Below, piece by piece: positions 46,063-56,749 of a stretch of DNA of 64,000 nt; the stretch's first letter is position 1, and each line of letters starts with the position of its first letter. The position numbers were made by a program, and so were the translations under genes. The notes below the pieces were generated by a model, which worked only from the letters and a program-made list of their open reading frames with translations, had not been told where the DNA came from and did no database searches. The stretch spans positions 1,922,001 to 1,986,000 of the forward strand of contig CM036636.1 of NCBI GenBank assembly GCA_020746105.1, read 5' to 3'. Source of the DNA: Trogon surrucura. Its lineage: Eukaryota; Chordata; Aves; Trogoniformes; Trogonidae.

Positions 46063-49000
46063 AAGCAGCATCTTTTTTTTGGTACCAATGCTTCCTCCCT
46101 CTCTGCGGAGCGCTCTTGGCATCGCCCTTCCCATGCTGAAAGCGCAGGCAGGAGCCTCCCCAGTCTGCCGGGCACCGTCTCCTTTTTGTTGGGTCTCCAT
46201 CTGTAGCCCCCAGAGGTTTTGGGAGGGGGCTGTTGGCTCCAGTTGCTGTCTGGGTCTCTGTGTGTGGCTAAAGCAGCAACTTGCAGCTGGTTCTGATGAG
46301 TAAGACCCTACAAAAAAGCAAGAGTTCACGCTGTCTCTTTTGGCTTGTGTGGGAGGGAGACTCCAGGGTCTGCTCTACCCTTGTTTGGGACTCTTAAATT
46401 GTGTGGAATAATCTGCTGTGGGATGAAGAATGCTTTGGATGGATGAGACATAGCGGTTCTTCAGGGCTTAGCCCTGGAGGGTAAGTGGATCGTCCGGGCA
46501 CCACTAAGTTGTTATTATGGCACAAATACATGTTTCCCAGTGCCACAGCGAGAGTGCATCGTCCTGGTGGGCTCCAGTTATTGGCACCACTGAGGTCAGT
46601 GAGGCAGTTGGAGGGGATAAGCCCTGAGCTCTGTTAGCTGAACGTCATGCCTCCCACCCGGCTGTTGAGCCGTGGGGTCAGGGATGTTACTCTGCCTCCA
46701 CTTAATAGCACTCGGGCTTCCTCAGTCCTGCTTTATGGGCAGGTTTTGCTGATCAGCAGGAATATGGTGGGGAAATCTGGCTTTTACTAAAAATCTGTTT
46801 TCTGTGAAGCAAAAAATGAATTTCCACCATGCAAGGAGTCTTTTCTCTCTGTTGAGTCTTCTGTCTCAGCCTGTGGGTGCTGCGGCAGCTGGAACTGCTG
46901 AGATACCGAAGGGCCACGCTTGGAACACTGGAGCAACCCTGCGTCTGCATCCAGGGGCATGAGAGACTTGTGGAACGTAGAAAACAACCCGCCTTTAACA
47001 TTTGGCCTTGATTTTCAGTGCTTAAAGGCCCTGAAGTCCCACACTGGGCATCCTTCGTGGAGCTGCAGGCAGCGAAGGACAACGCTTATCTCCGCTTTGT
47101 GCAAGTTCACGTGTTTTTTTCCTCTGCAGGCAAGGGCACGTGTTTTTGTTTCCCTGTGGTGCTTCACTCCAGGCTCGTGGCGTTGTGGCACTAGGAGCTG
47201 GTTGATGTATTGGGAAGCTTAAAACGTTCCTTGTGGTGCAGGGGCTCTGGGAATAGCTGAATAAACCCCAGTCTGTGAACGGGTAGGATATTAGCTGCAG
47301 TAAAGCCAAGAAAGACAAATGGCAGCTCATCCCATATCACAGCAGGCAGCAGAGGAAAATCCACGCCCGAGCATGTGAGGAGCCCAGCCAGGCCCTGGTA
47401 GGCCATTCGGCTGGATCCGTTGTTGTTTGAAGTCAGGTGGGGTGGCCGGGACACAGCACCAGCCTCATCATCACGGTGCCCAGCGTGGGATGAGACTGGA
47501 GACATCCCTGGAAGCCACACCTGGGACCCACGTGTCGAGGACAGGAGAAAAATCTTGCCGAATCGCAGCCTCTTTAACCCCAGGCAGGCCTCTGCTGCCT
47601 GCTCAGTGCTCCTGCAGCAGGGCCTGGTGAGTTTTGCAGAAAACACCTCCTGGGGACTTTGCACGTTCCCTGAAAGGCTGCTCAGCTCCTCATGCCCTTG
47701 CTCAGCTCTTGCTGAGACGCTTGGCCACCACAAAGTGAGTCAAAGCAGCCCACGAGGGCTCCATCCCAACCCCACACGCCCTGGGAGGGCGAGAGGGAGC
47801 AAGGCATCCCCTCTTCCCTGTACGTGCTGCAGGTGCACAGCCCCAAGGCTGCGTTTCGGACTTCTCTTGTTTCGTTTTGTGTTATTTTTTCAGGGGAGAA
47901 AACCGTTTGAGCACGTGGAAGCATCTGCAGAGGTAGGCGGTCGCTGGGCGCTGGGGTTGGTGTCTGCCGGGTGCAGGAACCAGAGCTGCCCGGCGCAAAC
48001 CACAGCCCTGCTCTGCGCTTCACGCCGAGTGTCTGGGCGCGCTGCGGCCGCGACAGGGTGGGGAAACATTTTTTTTTGATCTTTTGAGATCAAAGAACCC
48101 GCCAGCTTTGCTGGCAGCCGGGGCTGTCCCCAGCCCCTGACGGAGCCAGGGCCGGCTGCTGGGGCAAGGAGCGCTGCTCTGAGCGACTCCAAGACCCTGG
48201 CTGGTCCTGCTTGGCTTAGAGATACAAAAAGCCATATAAATGCAAAAATATTTATTTGTGCATGGGTGCAAGTGGAGATATGCCTCCTGTGGTGCTTCCT
48301 CACCCCCCAAGGCAGGGTGCTGTGGGGCAAGTGTGCCCCAGCCGTACCCAGTGGGCTCCCAGCCCTCCCCATGCCGTGCCCAGGGGCACGCGCAGCCCTC
48401 CCTGCCGCACCCAAAACATCTTCCCTGCCCTGACTTTTCCCAGCTGCCCTATGGGATGGGCCCGTGGGGTGTGATGAGTTTGTCTGTCCTGAGCCGGCGG
48501 GTGAGAATCGCTCCTCTGCCCGCGGGAGGGACTGGCACTGCGGAGCCAGAGCCGCTGGCTGAATCAGAGTGTGGTCGTTTCAAAGTGTGACACTAGGAAA
48601 AAACCTCTGGTTTAATGAGCACTTTGGCTTTTACAGAATGTAAAAGTCTTAAAATTAATTGAAACAAGATGGAAACGAGATTCTCCAGCCTGAGTGGAGG
48701 AAGCTGGCTAGAAAAGAAAGGTTTTGGGCTCTTCCCTGCCCTGTTTGCTGTGCAGCTGCGTTGCTTCAGGCTGGAGCTGAATCTCCTTACCCAGGTGAAG
48801 CCCGGTCCCACGACCTTCACCTTTGCAAATCACTTCCACTTTTAGAGAAAAGAAAAATGCTTGGAAATGCATGTAAAATCTCATGACTTTACTCCTTAGA
48901 TGCTTGGAAATGGCTTCAGCTCCCCCCGGGTGTTTTACAGACACCCTCATTGCACAATGTAAGCCCCTTCTGTGGACACTCCTTTGTGCGGCAAAGCCTT

Positions 49001-50570
49001 AACTGTGATTTTCTCTGATCTGTGAACTGTGACCCTTGTGAAACAGGTCGGTACTGGGGGCGCTGGGGGACACTGGCAGCAGGACACTGTGACTGTCCTG
49101 GCAGCCCCACGCCGCTGCCGAGGCCGGCACGTGAGGGGATGATGCTGCCAAACCCAATTTTCTTTGGTTTTTGCCTTTTTTGAAATTGTTTTAGTGAGGT
49201 GGGGATGGAGCTCAGCCAGAGGAGAAAGCAGCAACGGGTTTAAATTGTATTTTAGGAGCAGTCGTCCGCACCAGTGCTCCTCATTGGCTTTAAAAAAAGA
49301 AATTAGATAAAAATCCTTGCTTTCCTTCAAAAAGGGTGATCGCCCTCGTTTACCTTGGTCTCTTTATAAACTGTTTAGAAGCACCACGATAACTCAAGCA
49401 GGATGCAGCGTCCTTACGGGGGACGTTCCCCAGTCCACAGATAAACTGTTTGGGTTATCCAGGACGTGTTAAAGCTGGGCTGCTGGCAAAAGGTGGAAAT
49501 TTTTGGTGAGACTGGGAGGAGCGTGGTGTCCGGCCCCACAGTCCCAGGGCCGTATCCTGCTGATCTGCTGTTGGTTTTACACCGAGTTTTCTGCTGTTGG
49601 TGCTTCTTGCTGATGCTGCCGAGTTTGGGGTGCAGGAGGGGTGATGGTGCAGAAGGACACCGGGGAAGCAGCGGCCAAAATTCTGGGTAGATCAATGCAA
49701 GGTGAGTGACATAAAAGGAAAAAAAAACCAAACAAACCCACAAGCCACCCACCCAGCTTGGAAAAAGGAGCTCTGGGTCTGGGAACGAACTCGCAGGGGC
49801 TGCTGTCCTCCGTCCCATTGGCTTGGGCAGCTCTGTGCCGGGGAAGCTGCTGCCTGCCATGGCTCAGGTTCTTTTATTATGCACTTTTATTTTTCCCTTT
49901 TTGGGGATGCAGAAGGGGCTGGTTCTGAGGTGGGGGGCTGCTCGGGAGTTTTTTCATCCCCACCCTGGTGCCATTTCCCCTTCTCCACTGTTTTGGGGCT
50001 GCTTGCCTGCTCTGGGCTTTGCACCCCTGGGGTGTATTTTTGACCCCTGCGTAGGTTTTCCTCGTGGTTTGAAGCCAGTCAATTTTTCAGATGCTTTTAG
50101 CTGCTTTTTTGACAGATTTCCTCCTTTCTCGCTGAGTTTTTCCACACTGCAGCTGTGGGACCTCCCTTCCCAGCATCGCTGGCGTGCACCCCGTCCCTGT
50201 CCTAGGCTTTGGGCACCCACAGCCCCCCTGAGGGACCCGCCAGCCCCAGGGGTTCATTTGCCTTGTTCTGCCTTCCTGGAGGAGCCGAGGGGCTTGGGGG
50301 CGTTTGCACATCTCCAGGTTCCAGTTGCTGCTAATCAGCCCCGGAGGCGTTTCAGCGACAAAAAAGGTGAAATGCCAAAAAATAGAGGAAAAATCTGAAA
50401 TTATTCTCTAAGTCAGTGCCTGGCAGGTTGGGGTGACAACCTCCACCCTGACCTCCGGTGGTACTTTCTGATGGGTACCAAAATCTGGGGCTGCCCATCA
50501 CCCGCAGGTACCCAAACCAGGAGGGACCAGGCAGTGCCTGGTACCAAAAATCTTGGCTGGGCAGTCACTG
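46063..50570. other. Intergenic DNA after ANAPC2, no confident gene
   Basis: Frames on both strands are short and carry no recognised motif. A 39-base exon-like piece with good splice signals (47894-47932) is present but isolated. No repeat family was recognised. Confidence 0.5.
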
Positions 50571-50579
50571 TCTCCCCGT

Positions 50580-50808
50580 CCTTGGGGGCTTTCTTGCCCC
50601 TTTTCCGCTCCGGGGTGTCCGTGGCGGGGCAGAGCGGCGGGAGAGGCCGTGTTTGCGCAGGATTTGCATTCGTGGCTCTGCAGGAAGGGCCGTGGCACCC
50701 GCGGCCGCTCCTCGATCCCGGCCGAGCCGCTGTTTCTCCCCGGCGTGAGGCCCGGCTTGGGGGGCCCAACTTCGGCAGGGACACGGGACGGGGCTTGTGG
50801 CCCCAAAG
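50580..50808 (+). promoter_or_regulatory. CpG-rich patch ending in a strong splice donor, possible TOR4A 5' exon
   Basis: This 230-bp stretch is rich in CpG, holds an octamer motif (ATTTGCAT, near 50663) and ends CCCCAAAG|GTGAGT, a near-perfect donor. Human TOR4A has a non-coding first exon as I recall, and TOR4A here has an acceptor just before its ATG (56710). The link is inference only. Confidence 0.3.
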
Positions 50809-50879
50809 GTGAGTGGGGAGGGCCTGGGGGGGAGGACTGGCCCCAATGCACACCCCTCCTGCCCTGCGCTAGACCCCTC

Positions 50880-51215
50880 CTGCATGCGTACGGCCCCCAC
50901 CCCATTACACCGTCCCATTGCGTGTGTACAGCCCCCCCACGGGCAGGCGTGTGTCCCCCCAAGCTGCACCGTCCCCTGCACACACGTGGCCTCCCCGCCT
51001 CCTGTTCATGCAGACCCCCCAACGCTGTGCCTCCCCCGCTGCACTGCCCCAATGCCCCCCCATTTCACAGCCCCCCCATGTACATTGGCCTTCCTATTAC
51101 ACATGCCCCCCCGCAACGTGTTGCCCCCCAACCTGCACACAGTCCCCCTTCACAGCTCCCCCCCTCCAACAGCATTGCCCTGGTGCCTGTGTGTGCCCCC
51201 CTCCAGCACCCAGCA
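50880..51215. repeat. C-rich, strand-asymmetric low-complexity tract
   Basis: About 330 bases on the plus strand carry repeated runs of four to eight C separated by short TGCAC/ACAC-type spacers, with very few G-runs. It reads as a degenerate minisatellite of the form CCCCCC-AN-CTGCAC. The minus strand is correspondingly G-rich. Confidence 0.6.
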
Positions 51216-52689
51216 GCACAGCAGCCCCTTTCCTCAGCTTTGGGGTGCCAGAGGTCCCCAAAGCCGTACGAGGGGCGTGTGGCCCCCACCCCGGGGCTGC
51301 GGCAGGGACGGCAGCAGCACAAGGTGACGTTTTGGCCGCAAATATGAGCGGGGACTGTTTTCCACTGTCCTGTCCCCCGTGTCCCCCACCTGCCTGATGG
51401 GTCACACCAGAGGGACAGCCCTATGTGGGACACCAGTGATGTCCCCACCCTGCCCTTTTGCTCCCCCCAGGCCCTCCCATGGCGTTTTTTGGCAGCCCTC
51501 CCCTTAGACTGAGCCGACAATTTTTAGAGGTTTGGACAGGACACTCCGGGCAGCGTCCCTGGCTGTGAGGGCCACCACCATCGCCCGGTCACGCCAGTCT
51601 CTGGCTGAGCTCCTGCACCTTGGTGACACAGAAATCCCCACATTTGCAAAGATTTGTTAGGCAAATCTCCCCCGGCCACAGCGGAGGCACGTCTGGCTGC
51701 CCGGCACGGAGTCGGGGAGGCTTAGCCGGTCCAGAATGGGGGGACCCTGCTCAGAGCATCCCCTCCCCGTGGGGATGTGGGGACCTTTGTGTGCATCACA
51801 GCCAGGGTGGGATCTGTGCTCTGATGCTCCAAAACATCCCAATATGACTTTTTTCTTTTTTACCCAATTTTTGGTCCTGGCAGGTGGTGTCACAGGGAGG
51901 TGGTTCCAGCTAGGGGCTTATCCCCCAGCAAAAGGAGCTTGAAAGAGCGGCGAGAGGTGACTTTGGGGCCACTTTGCCAAATGGGATTGTTTTTTGGGGA
52001 AAAGCCTTGGCTGGGTTGTGCAAGTGCAGGTGAGAAGTCGGAGAGGGGTCGGGGCGGGTTCGTTAGGGCTAAAGGAAAGTGGAGCTGTAGGTGGAGGTGA
52101 GGAGGAGCCGCCGTGAGAACCCTCTGCGCCACCGGGCACAGAAAAACCCTGCTGCTTCCTCCTCCTCTCCCTCAGCAGAGCTGATGGAAGAAGCGGTTTT
52201 TCCCCAGGGAGTTTTTGTGCCTCAAGGGCCCGGGCTGCCCAAACCATCTCTCCCAGGGGTTAGTCCCACGGCCATTGTGCAGCGGGACTTACCGTCCCCA
52301 TGTCCCTTTGCCATGGAGGGACCAAAAAGTCCCAGCAGGGTCGGGGTGGCCAGGGACAGCAGAGCAGGAGCTGCTGCCATGCAGGAGCATGCCCAGGGAC
52401 GGACAAATCAGCTGCTCCAGACTTGCTGTTTTTTTTTCCAGACTTGCTATTTCATTTTATAGACTCACTGTATTTTCCCAGATTCACTCTATTTTCTGCT
52501 CTCCCTGTTTTCCCTGGCAATTCACTCTGGCCCTGAGCTGCACCGGCGCTGGGTCACCCCCAATTAACCTCTTTTCGCAGCATCACCCCTTTGACCTTTA
52601 CCGTTGACGGACTCTGGGCTAATTACGCCCCAGAGGGTGGGGATGTTTTGCCCAAACTCAGGGTTTTCGAGGCTGCCGGAGTGATGAGC

Positions 52690-53010
52690 TCATCCTGCTG
52701 CCCCGTCCCACCGCGGCCGCCCAGGATTCGTGTTTCTTCGCACGATGCCGCCGTGACGGCAGCCGCCGAGGAGGGCTTTGGGCAAAGAGGGGGGAGAGAA
52801 AACCGGCCGGTGGCGGCCGTCCCGTGGTGTGGGGAGAAGGAAGTGCCGCCCGCGGGCCACTCCTCCTCACCATTTCCTTTCCGTGGTTGCATTTTTATAC
52901 GGATGAGAGAGGAGGTGACAGAGGAGCAGCCGGCCTGTCCGAGGCTGGCGGCTGGGCTCAGCGGCCGAAGGGAAGTGCCAGCGGCCGGCCCCAAGGAGAC
53001 TCTGCGGGTA
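52690..53010 (+). promoter_or_regulatory. CpG-rich island upstream of TOR4A, candidate promoter
   Basis: Dense CpG (GCGGCCGCC, GCCGCCGTGACGGCAGCCGCC, GGCCGGTGGCGGCCG) is set in a less CpG-dense surround. It ends near CTGCGG|GTAATT (donor GT at 53008), which could splice to the TOR4A acceptor at 56710. A 353-codon open frame covers it, but it shows no family motif and probably reflects GC content. Confidence 0.35.
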
Positions 53011-56000
53011 ATTGCGCTTGGTTCGGCTCCCCCATCCTGCTCCCCATCCCGTGGGGGGGTCTTTGGAGCACCCCTTGGCCACCGGAGCTCCATCCCTGCC
53101 TTTTCCTTGTCCTCAGCAGTCCCTTTCCCCCGAAACCAAGATGGTTTTGCAGGGACTCTCTTCCCCTCCGCTTGCTCTCCTTCCCGTCTGTCTCGGTCTT
53201 TGGGGCTCAGCAGAAAATTTGGGCTGGGAGCGGGGCCAGTGGGGTTTGGTGGCAATCAGGCTTTCGGGGTGTCACGGGTGGCTTTTGCATTGCCCTGGCT
53301 GTCGCCCTCGTGCCGGGTTTTTGCGGAGGGCAAACGCCTGCGTGCCCCAAGCTCAAGCCGCGAAGCAAAACCACGTTTCTCTGGTCGTTTCCAAGCGGTG
53401 CCCCCCAGGAGCTACAACTTGGGGCTGAGCCCTGTGCCGGGGCCGTGCTGGCCTCTGCCGGCACCCAGGGCTTCTGCTCACGGCCACCAGCACCCCTCAA
53501 ACCACGGCCTCTATTTCAAGGGGCTGTTTTGCTCCATTTCCCTTGGAAATTGGACGGATGGGATTGGCTTCCAGCTTGGCAAGGGGGATCAACCTTTGGG
53601 ATTTTCTAGTTGTTCCCTTTTCCCAGCAGCTTTGCTGGCCCAAAGAGCTTGAGTCTGGGCTCCTCGGGACTCAGCAGCCGGCACTCTAACCGGGGACACG
53701 TTTGTCTGGCTGACGTCGGCCGACGTGTCCTGTGAACCGAACACGTTCTACCCATGAATGTCGCCTGCCTGGGGCTGCCCCGTCCTGCTTCCCCTCCCGC
53801 CTGGCTGCCCACGCAGCCTCCTCTGTTGTGGAAACCTTGTTTTGGCAGGAGCAGGGTGACACACGAAGGCAAACGTTAGGGGAAGAGCTAAAGGAGAAGA
53901 GCTGGAGGTTTCTTGCAGCGTCTCCAAGAGCTAAGTGCAAGTCATCGCGGTGGACTCAGCGCAGAGCACTGACTAATGGTGTTTACATGAGCACTTGTGA
54001 GGCTGGGGACAAAATTGCTGGGTCCTTATTCCTATTGTTTTCACCAAACATCTAATTAAGCTGCTGAAGGCACATCTCTGCAGGCTGGCAGCACTGCCAG
54101 GCTGGCACAGCTGCCTGCCCTGGCCCTGGTTTGATGCCGAGCAAGCAGGGGCGGCTGTCAGATAATTTGAGTTCTATATCATTAATAGCAGCTTGGTATT
54201 AGTAGGGTTCGTATACATGTGACTGAACAGCTTTCTTGCTGAGGGTGGAATTTGGTCCCATCACTCTTCCTCACTCAGCTCATCGGGAAAGTTGGGCACC
54301 CCATGCCAGTGGGATGGATGTGCGGTTCGGGCTCTTGGCTTTTGAGAAAGAGGGTCCTGAGCATCTCCCAGCTGATGAGTGCTCGATCCTCACTGTTTTC
54401 TATCAGCCTCGCAGGCACCTTGGGCTCCTCACGCGGACGAGGTGGTGGTAGGAGAGTTAGCTCTGGGCTGTGAGGAGCTGGACGGCACCGTGCTGCGGTG
54501 GGGGCTACGGGCGGGGGGGTGGGACAGCATCGTGCTCCGTGCTGGCAGCATCTCTGGGGGAGCGTTTGGTGTGATGTCTCGTGTTTCCCGGTCAGGATCC
54601 TCCTGCTCCCTACACCTTTTTCCAAAGATTCCCACTGCTCCTTCCTGGCATTTAATCAACCCCCTCAACACCTGCATGGGTTTGGGGCTGAGAAAGCTTC
54701 ACCGTGTGTTCGTGTCGGTGTATGTTATGGCCACAAGTGTTGTTCTAGCCCCGGGCTGAGCTCTGCGCTGTCCCTGCTCCCTGGGCACAGAGACTTGGGC
54801 TGCTCTGGGCTGCAGAGGCTGCTCCCCAGCAGCTTTGGGGACGGCCATCCCTTTGGGGGCTTTCAGGCGCTGAGTGAGCGAGGCAGAGCATGTGAGACGG
54901 AGAGAAGCGCGGGTGCAACCCCAGGGTGGCAGTGAGACAGCCCGACGTTCCCAGTGGCGCAGCCACCAGCCCTCCTACCCAGCGCCACCCCTGCTTGCAA
55001 AAATCTTGTCAGGCTGGTTTTGCTGCCGACACAGGGTCTGCAATTAGCACTCAGGGCTAATTACTTCACAGCAGTCGCTCATCCAGCGATCAACACCTGC
55101 CTCCCCTCGGTTCCCACAACCAGCCAGCCCAGCCATCAGCTTGACCCCGGGGTGGGGGAGAAGCCTTTGCTGGGTGTCTCAGAGGAGCTGGGGAAGGAGC
55201 AGGGTGAAGCGAGGAGGCCGGCAAAGGAGCGGGGTGAAGCGAGGAGGCTGCCAGGAGCTTCGCCCACCTCCCTTTCTCTCCCCGCAGGCGGCTGCTTGCG
55301 TCAGCCTGGCCGTGAGGGAAGTCAAACCTGCGCCGGACCGTGAAATCGTGCAGGTTGGTGACTTCCTGCTGGGCTGAAGCGAGTTAATAGCAAACCCTTC
55401 AGGGACCTCCTCCCCAGAGACACGGGCGAGACTTGGAGTTGGTTTTTCTGGGCGGCCGATGAAAGTGGCCTTTCTCGCCCTGCCCGCGCCGGCTTCCTGC
55501 TCCCGGGGTTGGCAGTGTCACGGCAGCAAACTGCATCTTGCGTCAGCGCTGCCGTGGGCCGGAGGTGGCAAGGAAATGCCCTCCCTCCAGTTGTGACACA
55601 GCTCCTGCCACCGCTGGCTTCGTGCCAGGTGGGGACGGAGCCATCCCCAGAGCTGTAGCAGGTGAAGGTGGTCGTGTGTGGGGTCTGGAGAGCTCTGTTC
55701 TCCCAGGGGCTTCCCCACCACCTCTGTGCCCCTTGTCATCGTGTCCCCTGCCTTTCCTCTTCCTCCTCATTCACCAACTGAGGTTTGTCCACACATTCTC
55801 CGCGCAGACGGTTCATCCCGGGAACGCTTGTGTCCCTGTGCTCTCCCATGGAGCACAAGAGGGACACGAAGGCCACCGCGTCCCTGGGGCTGTGAGGGCG
55901 TGAGCGCACGGGGCAGGGAAGGACCATGCGGATGGGAGGGTCAGGGATGCTGTGGGGTGGCCCCGCTCCTCTCCCCACAGCCGTGTGCTGCCGGAGGCTT

Positions 56001-56710
56001 CGGCACAACCACGTCGGTTCTCTGCAACCCCTCTGAGCCCTCCCTGTGCGGGGGCAGCCTGGGAAGCTGTGTCCCAAGGGCTGAGCTGCCATAGCTGCTG
56101 GCACAGCCAGGAAAAATTCCCCCACCCTGCGATGCCGTGCTGCCACAAGGTGCAGGGCAAAGGCGTTTGCACAGCAAGTGACTCCCACACACACTCCGAC
56201 GCCCTGGAAGGTCTCTGTGGGCGCACGAGTGACTGTTTCCCGCAGGGGTGTGTGCACGCACGGGTGCGTATGCCAGCACAGAGCTGTGGATTTGTGACTT
56301 GCTTTAGTTTAGCAGACATGAAGAAAGAGGACTGGGCAGCTCTGGTTCAGCGTGTGGGTCTGTCCGCCCCGTGTTCTCCTCTTGCTCGTGGCAGCGTGTG
56401 GCAGAGCCCCTGGCTTTGGCCCCAGCCAGATCCGAACTTTCCTTCTGTGTGTGAGGGCACACTTGGTTCTGTGATACCTGTCAATTTGCATTTATTTACT
56501 CTGCATTTCATCCGTAGTTTTGCATGTTTAGAGCATCTTCCAGAAAGTTGAATTAGGTCTGAAAGGCTCTCTCTGACACCTTGCCATTGCTGATTGCTAC
56601 AGGTAATTTTTCTGCCCATTAGAAAGTGGGATATCTGTCTAATTTGGCTGTTGTTGGTTGCTTCCTGATCTTACAAAGATTGATTTTTACACTGTTCTGT
56701 TTCTTTTTAG
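53011..56710. other. Region upstream of TOR4A, possibly its 5' intron
   Basis: No conserved coding exon was recognised. The region contains a 30-bp direct duplication (55194-55252) and a 66-base exon-like segment with good splice borders (55288-55353). It ends in a pyrimidine tract and TTTTTAG at 56710, the acceptor just before the TOR4A ORF. If a 5' exon lies in one of the CpG patches, most of this is intron. Confidence 0.4.
55194..55252. repeat. Two-copy 30-bp direct repeat
   Basis: AAGGAGCAGGGTGAAGCGAG (55194 on) and its neighbour AAAGGAGCGGGGTGAAGCGA (55223 on) are adjacent near-identical units ending GAGGCCGGC and GAGGCTGCC. No role is evident. Confidence 0.8.
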
Positions 56711-56749
56711 AAAGAAAATGATGTAAATGGGCTATAAGAACCAGACAAG
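56711..56749 (+). promoter_or_regulatory. TOR4A: TOR4A 5' leader with short upstream ORFs
   Basis: After the acceptor at 56710 the leader holds ATGATGTAA (56718-56726), a minimal uORF. A second ATG at 56727 opens a 61-codon frame that overlaps the TOR4A start in another frame and ends at 56912. The second ATG has a weak -3 base (T) but G at +4. The TOR4A ATG has A at -3 and G at +4, a stronger context, so leaky scanning could serve it. Confidence 0.5.

Noticed and set aside
47894-47932. 39-base exon-like piece with good acceptor and donor
   Set aside because: It has a good TTTTTTCAG / GTAGGC frame and a CACGTG motif, but no partner exon or conserved peptide, so chance splice signals are likely.
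50553-51347. 264-codon plus-strand frame rich in Pro and Cys
   Set aside because: It arises from the C-rich low-complexity tract; no motif or splice evidence.
52591-53652. 353-codon plus-strand open frame upstream of TOR4A
   Set aside because: No recognisable domain, composition drifts along its length and it coincides with a CpG island. A chance frame is more likely than a gene.
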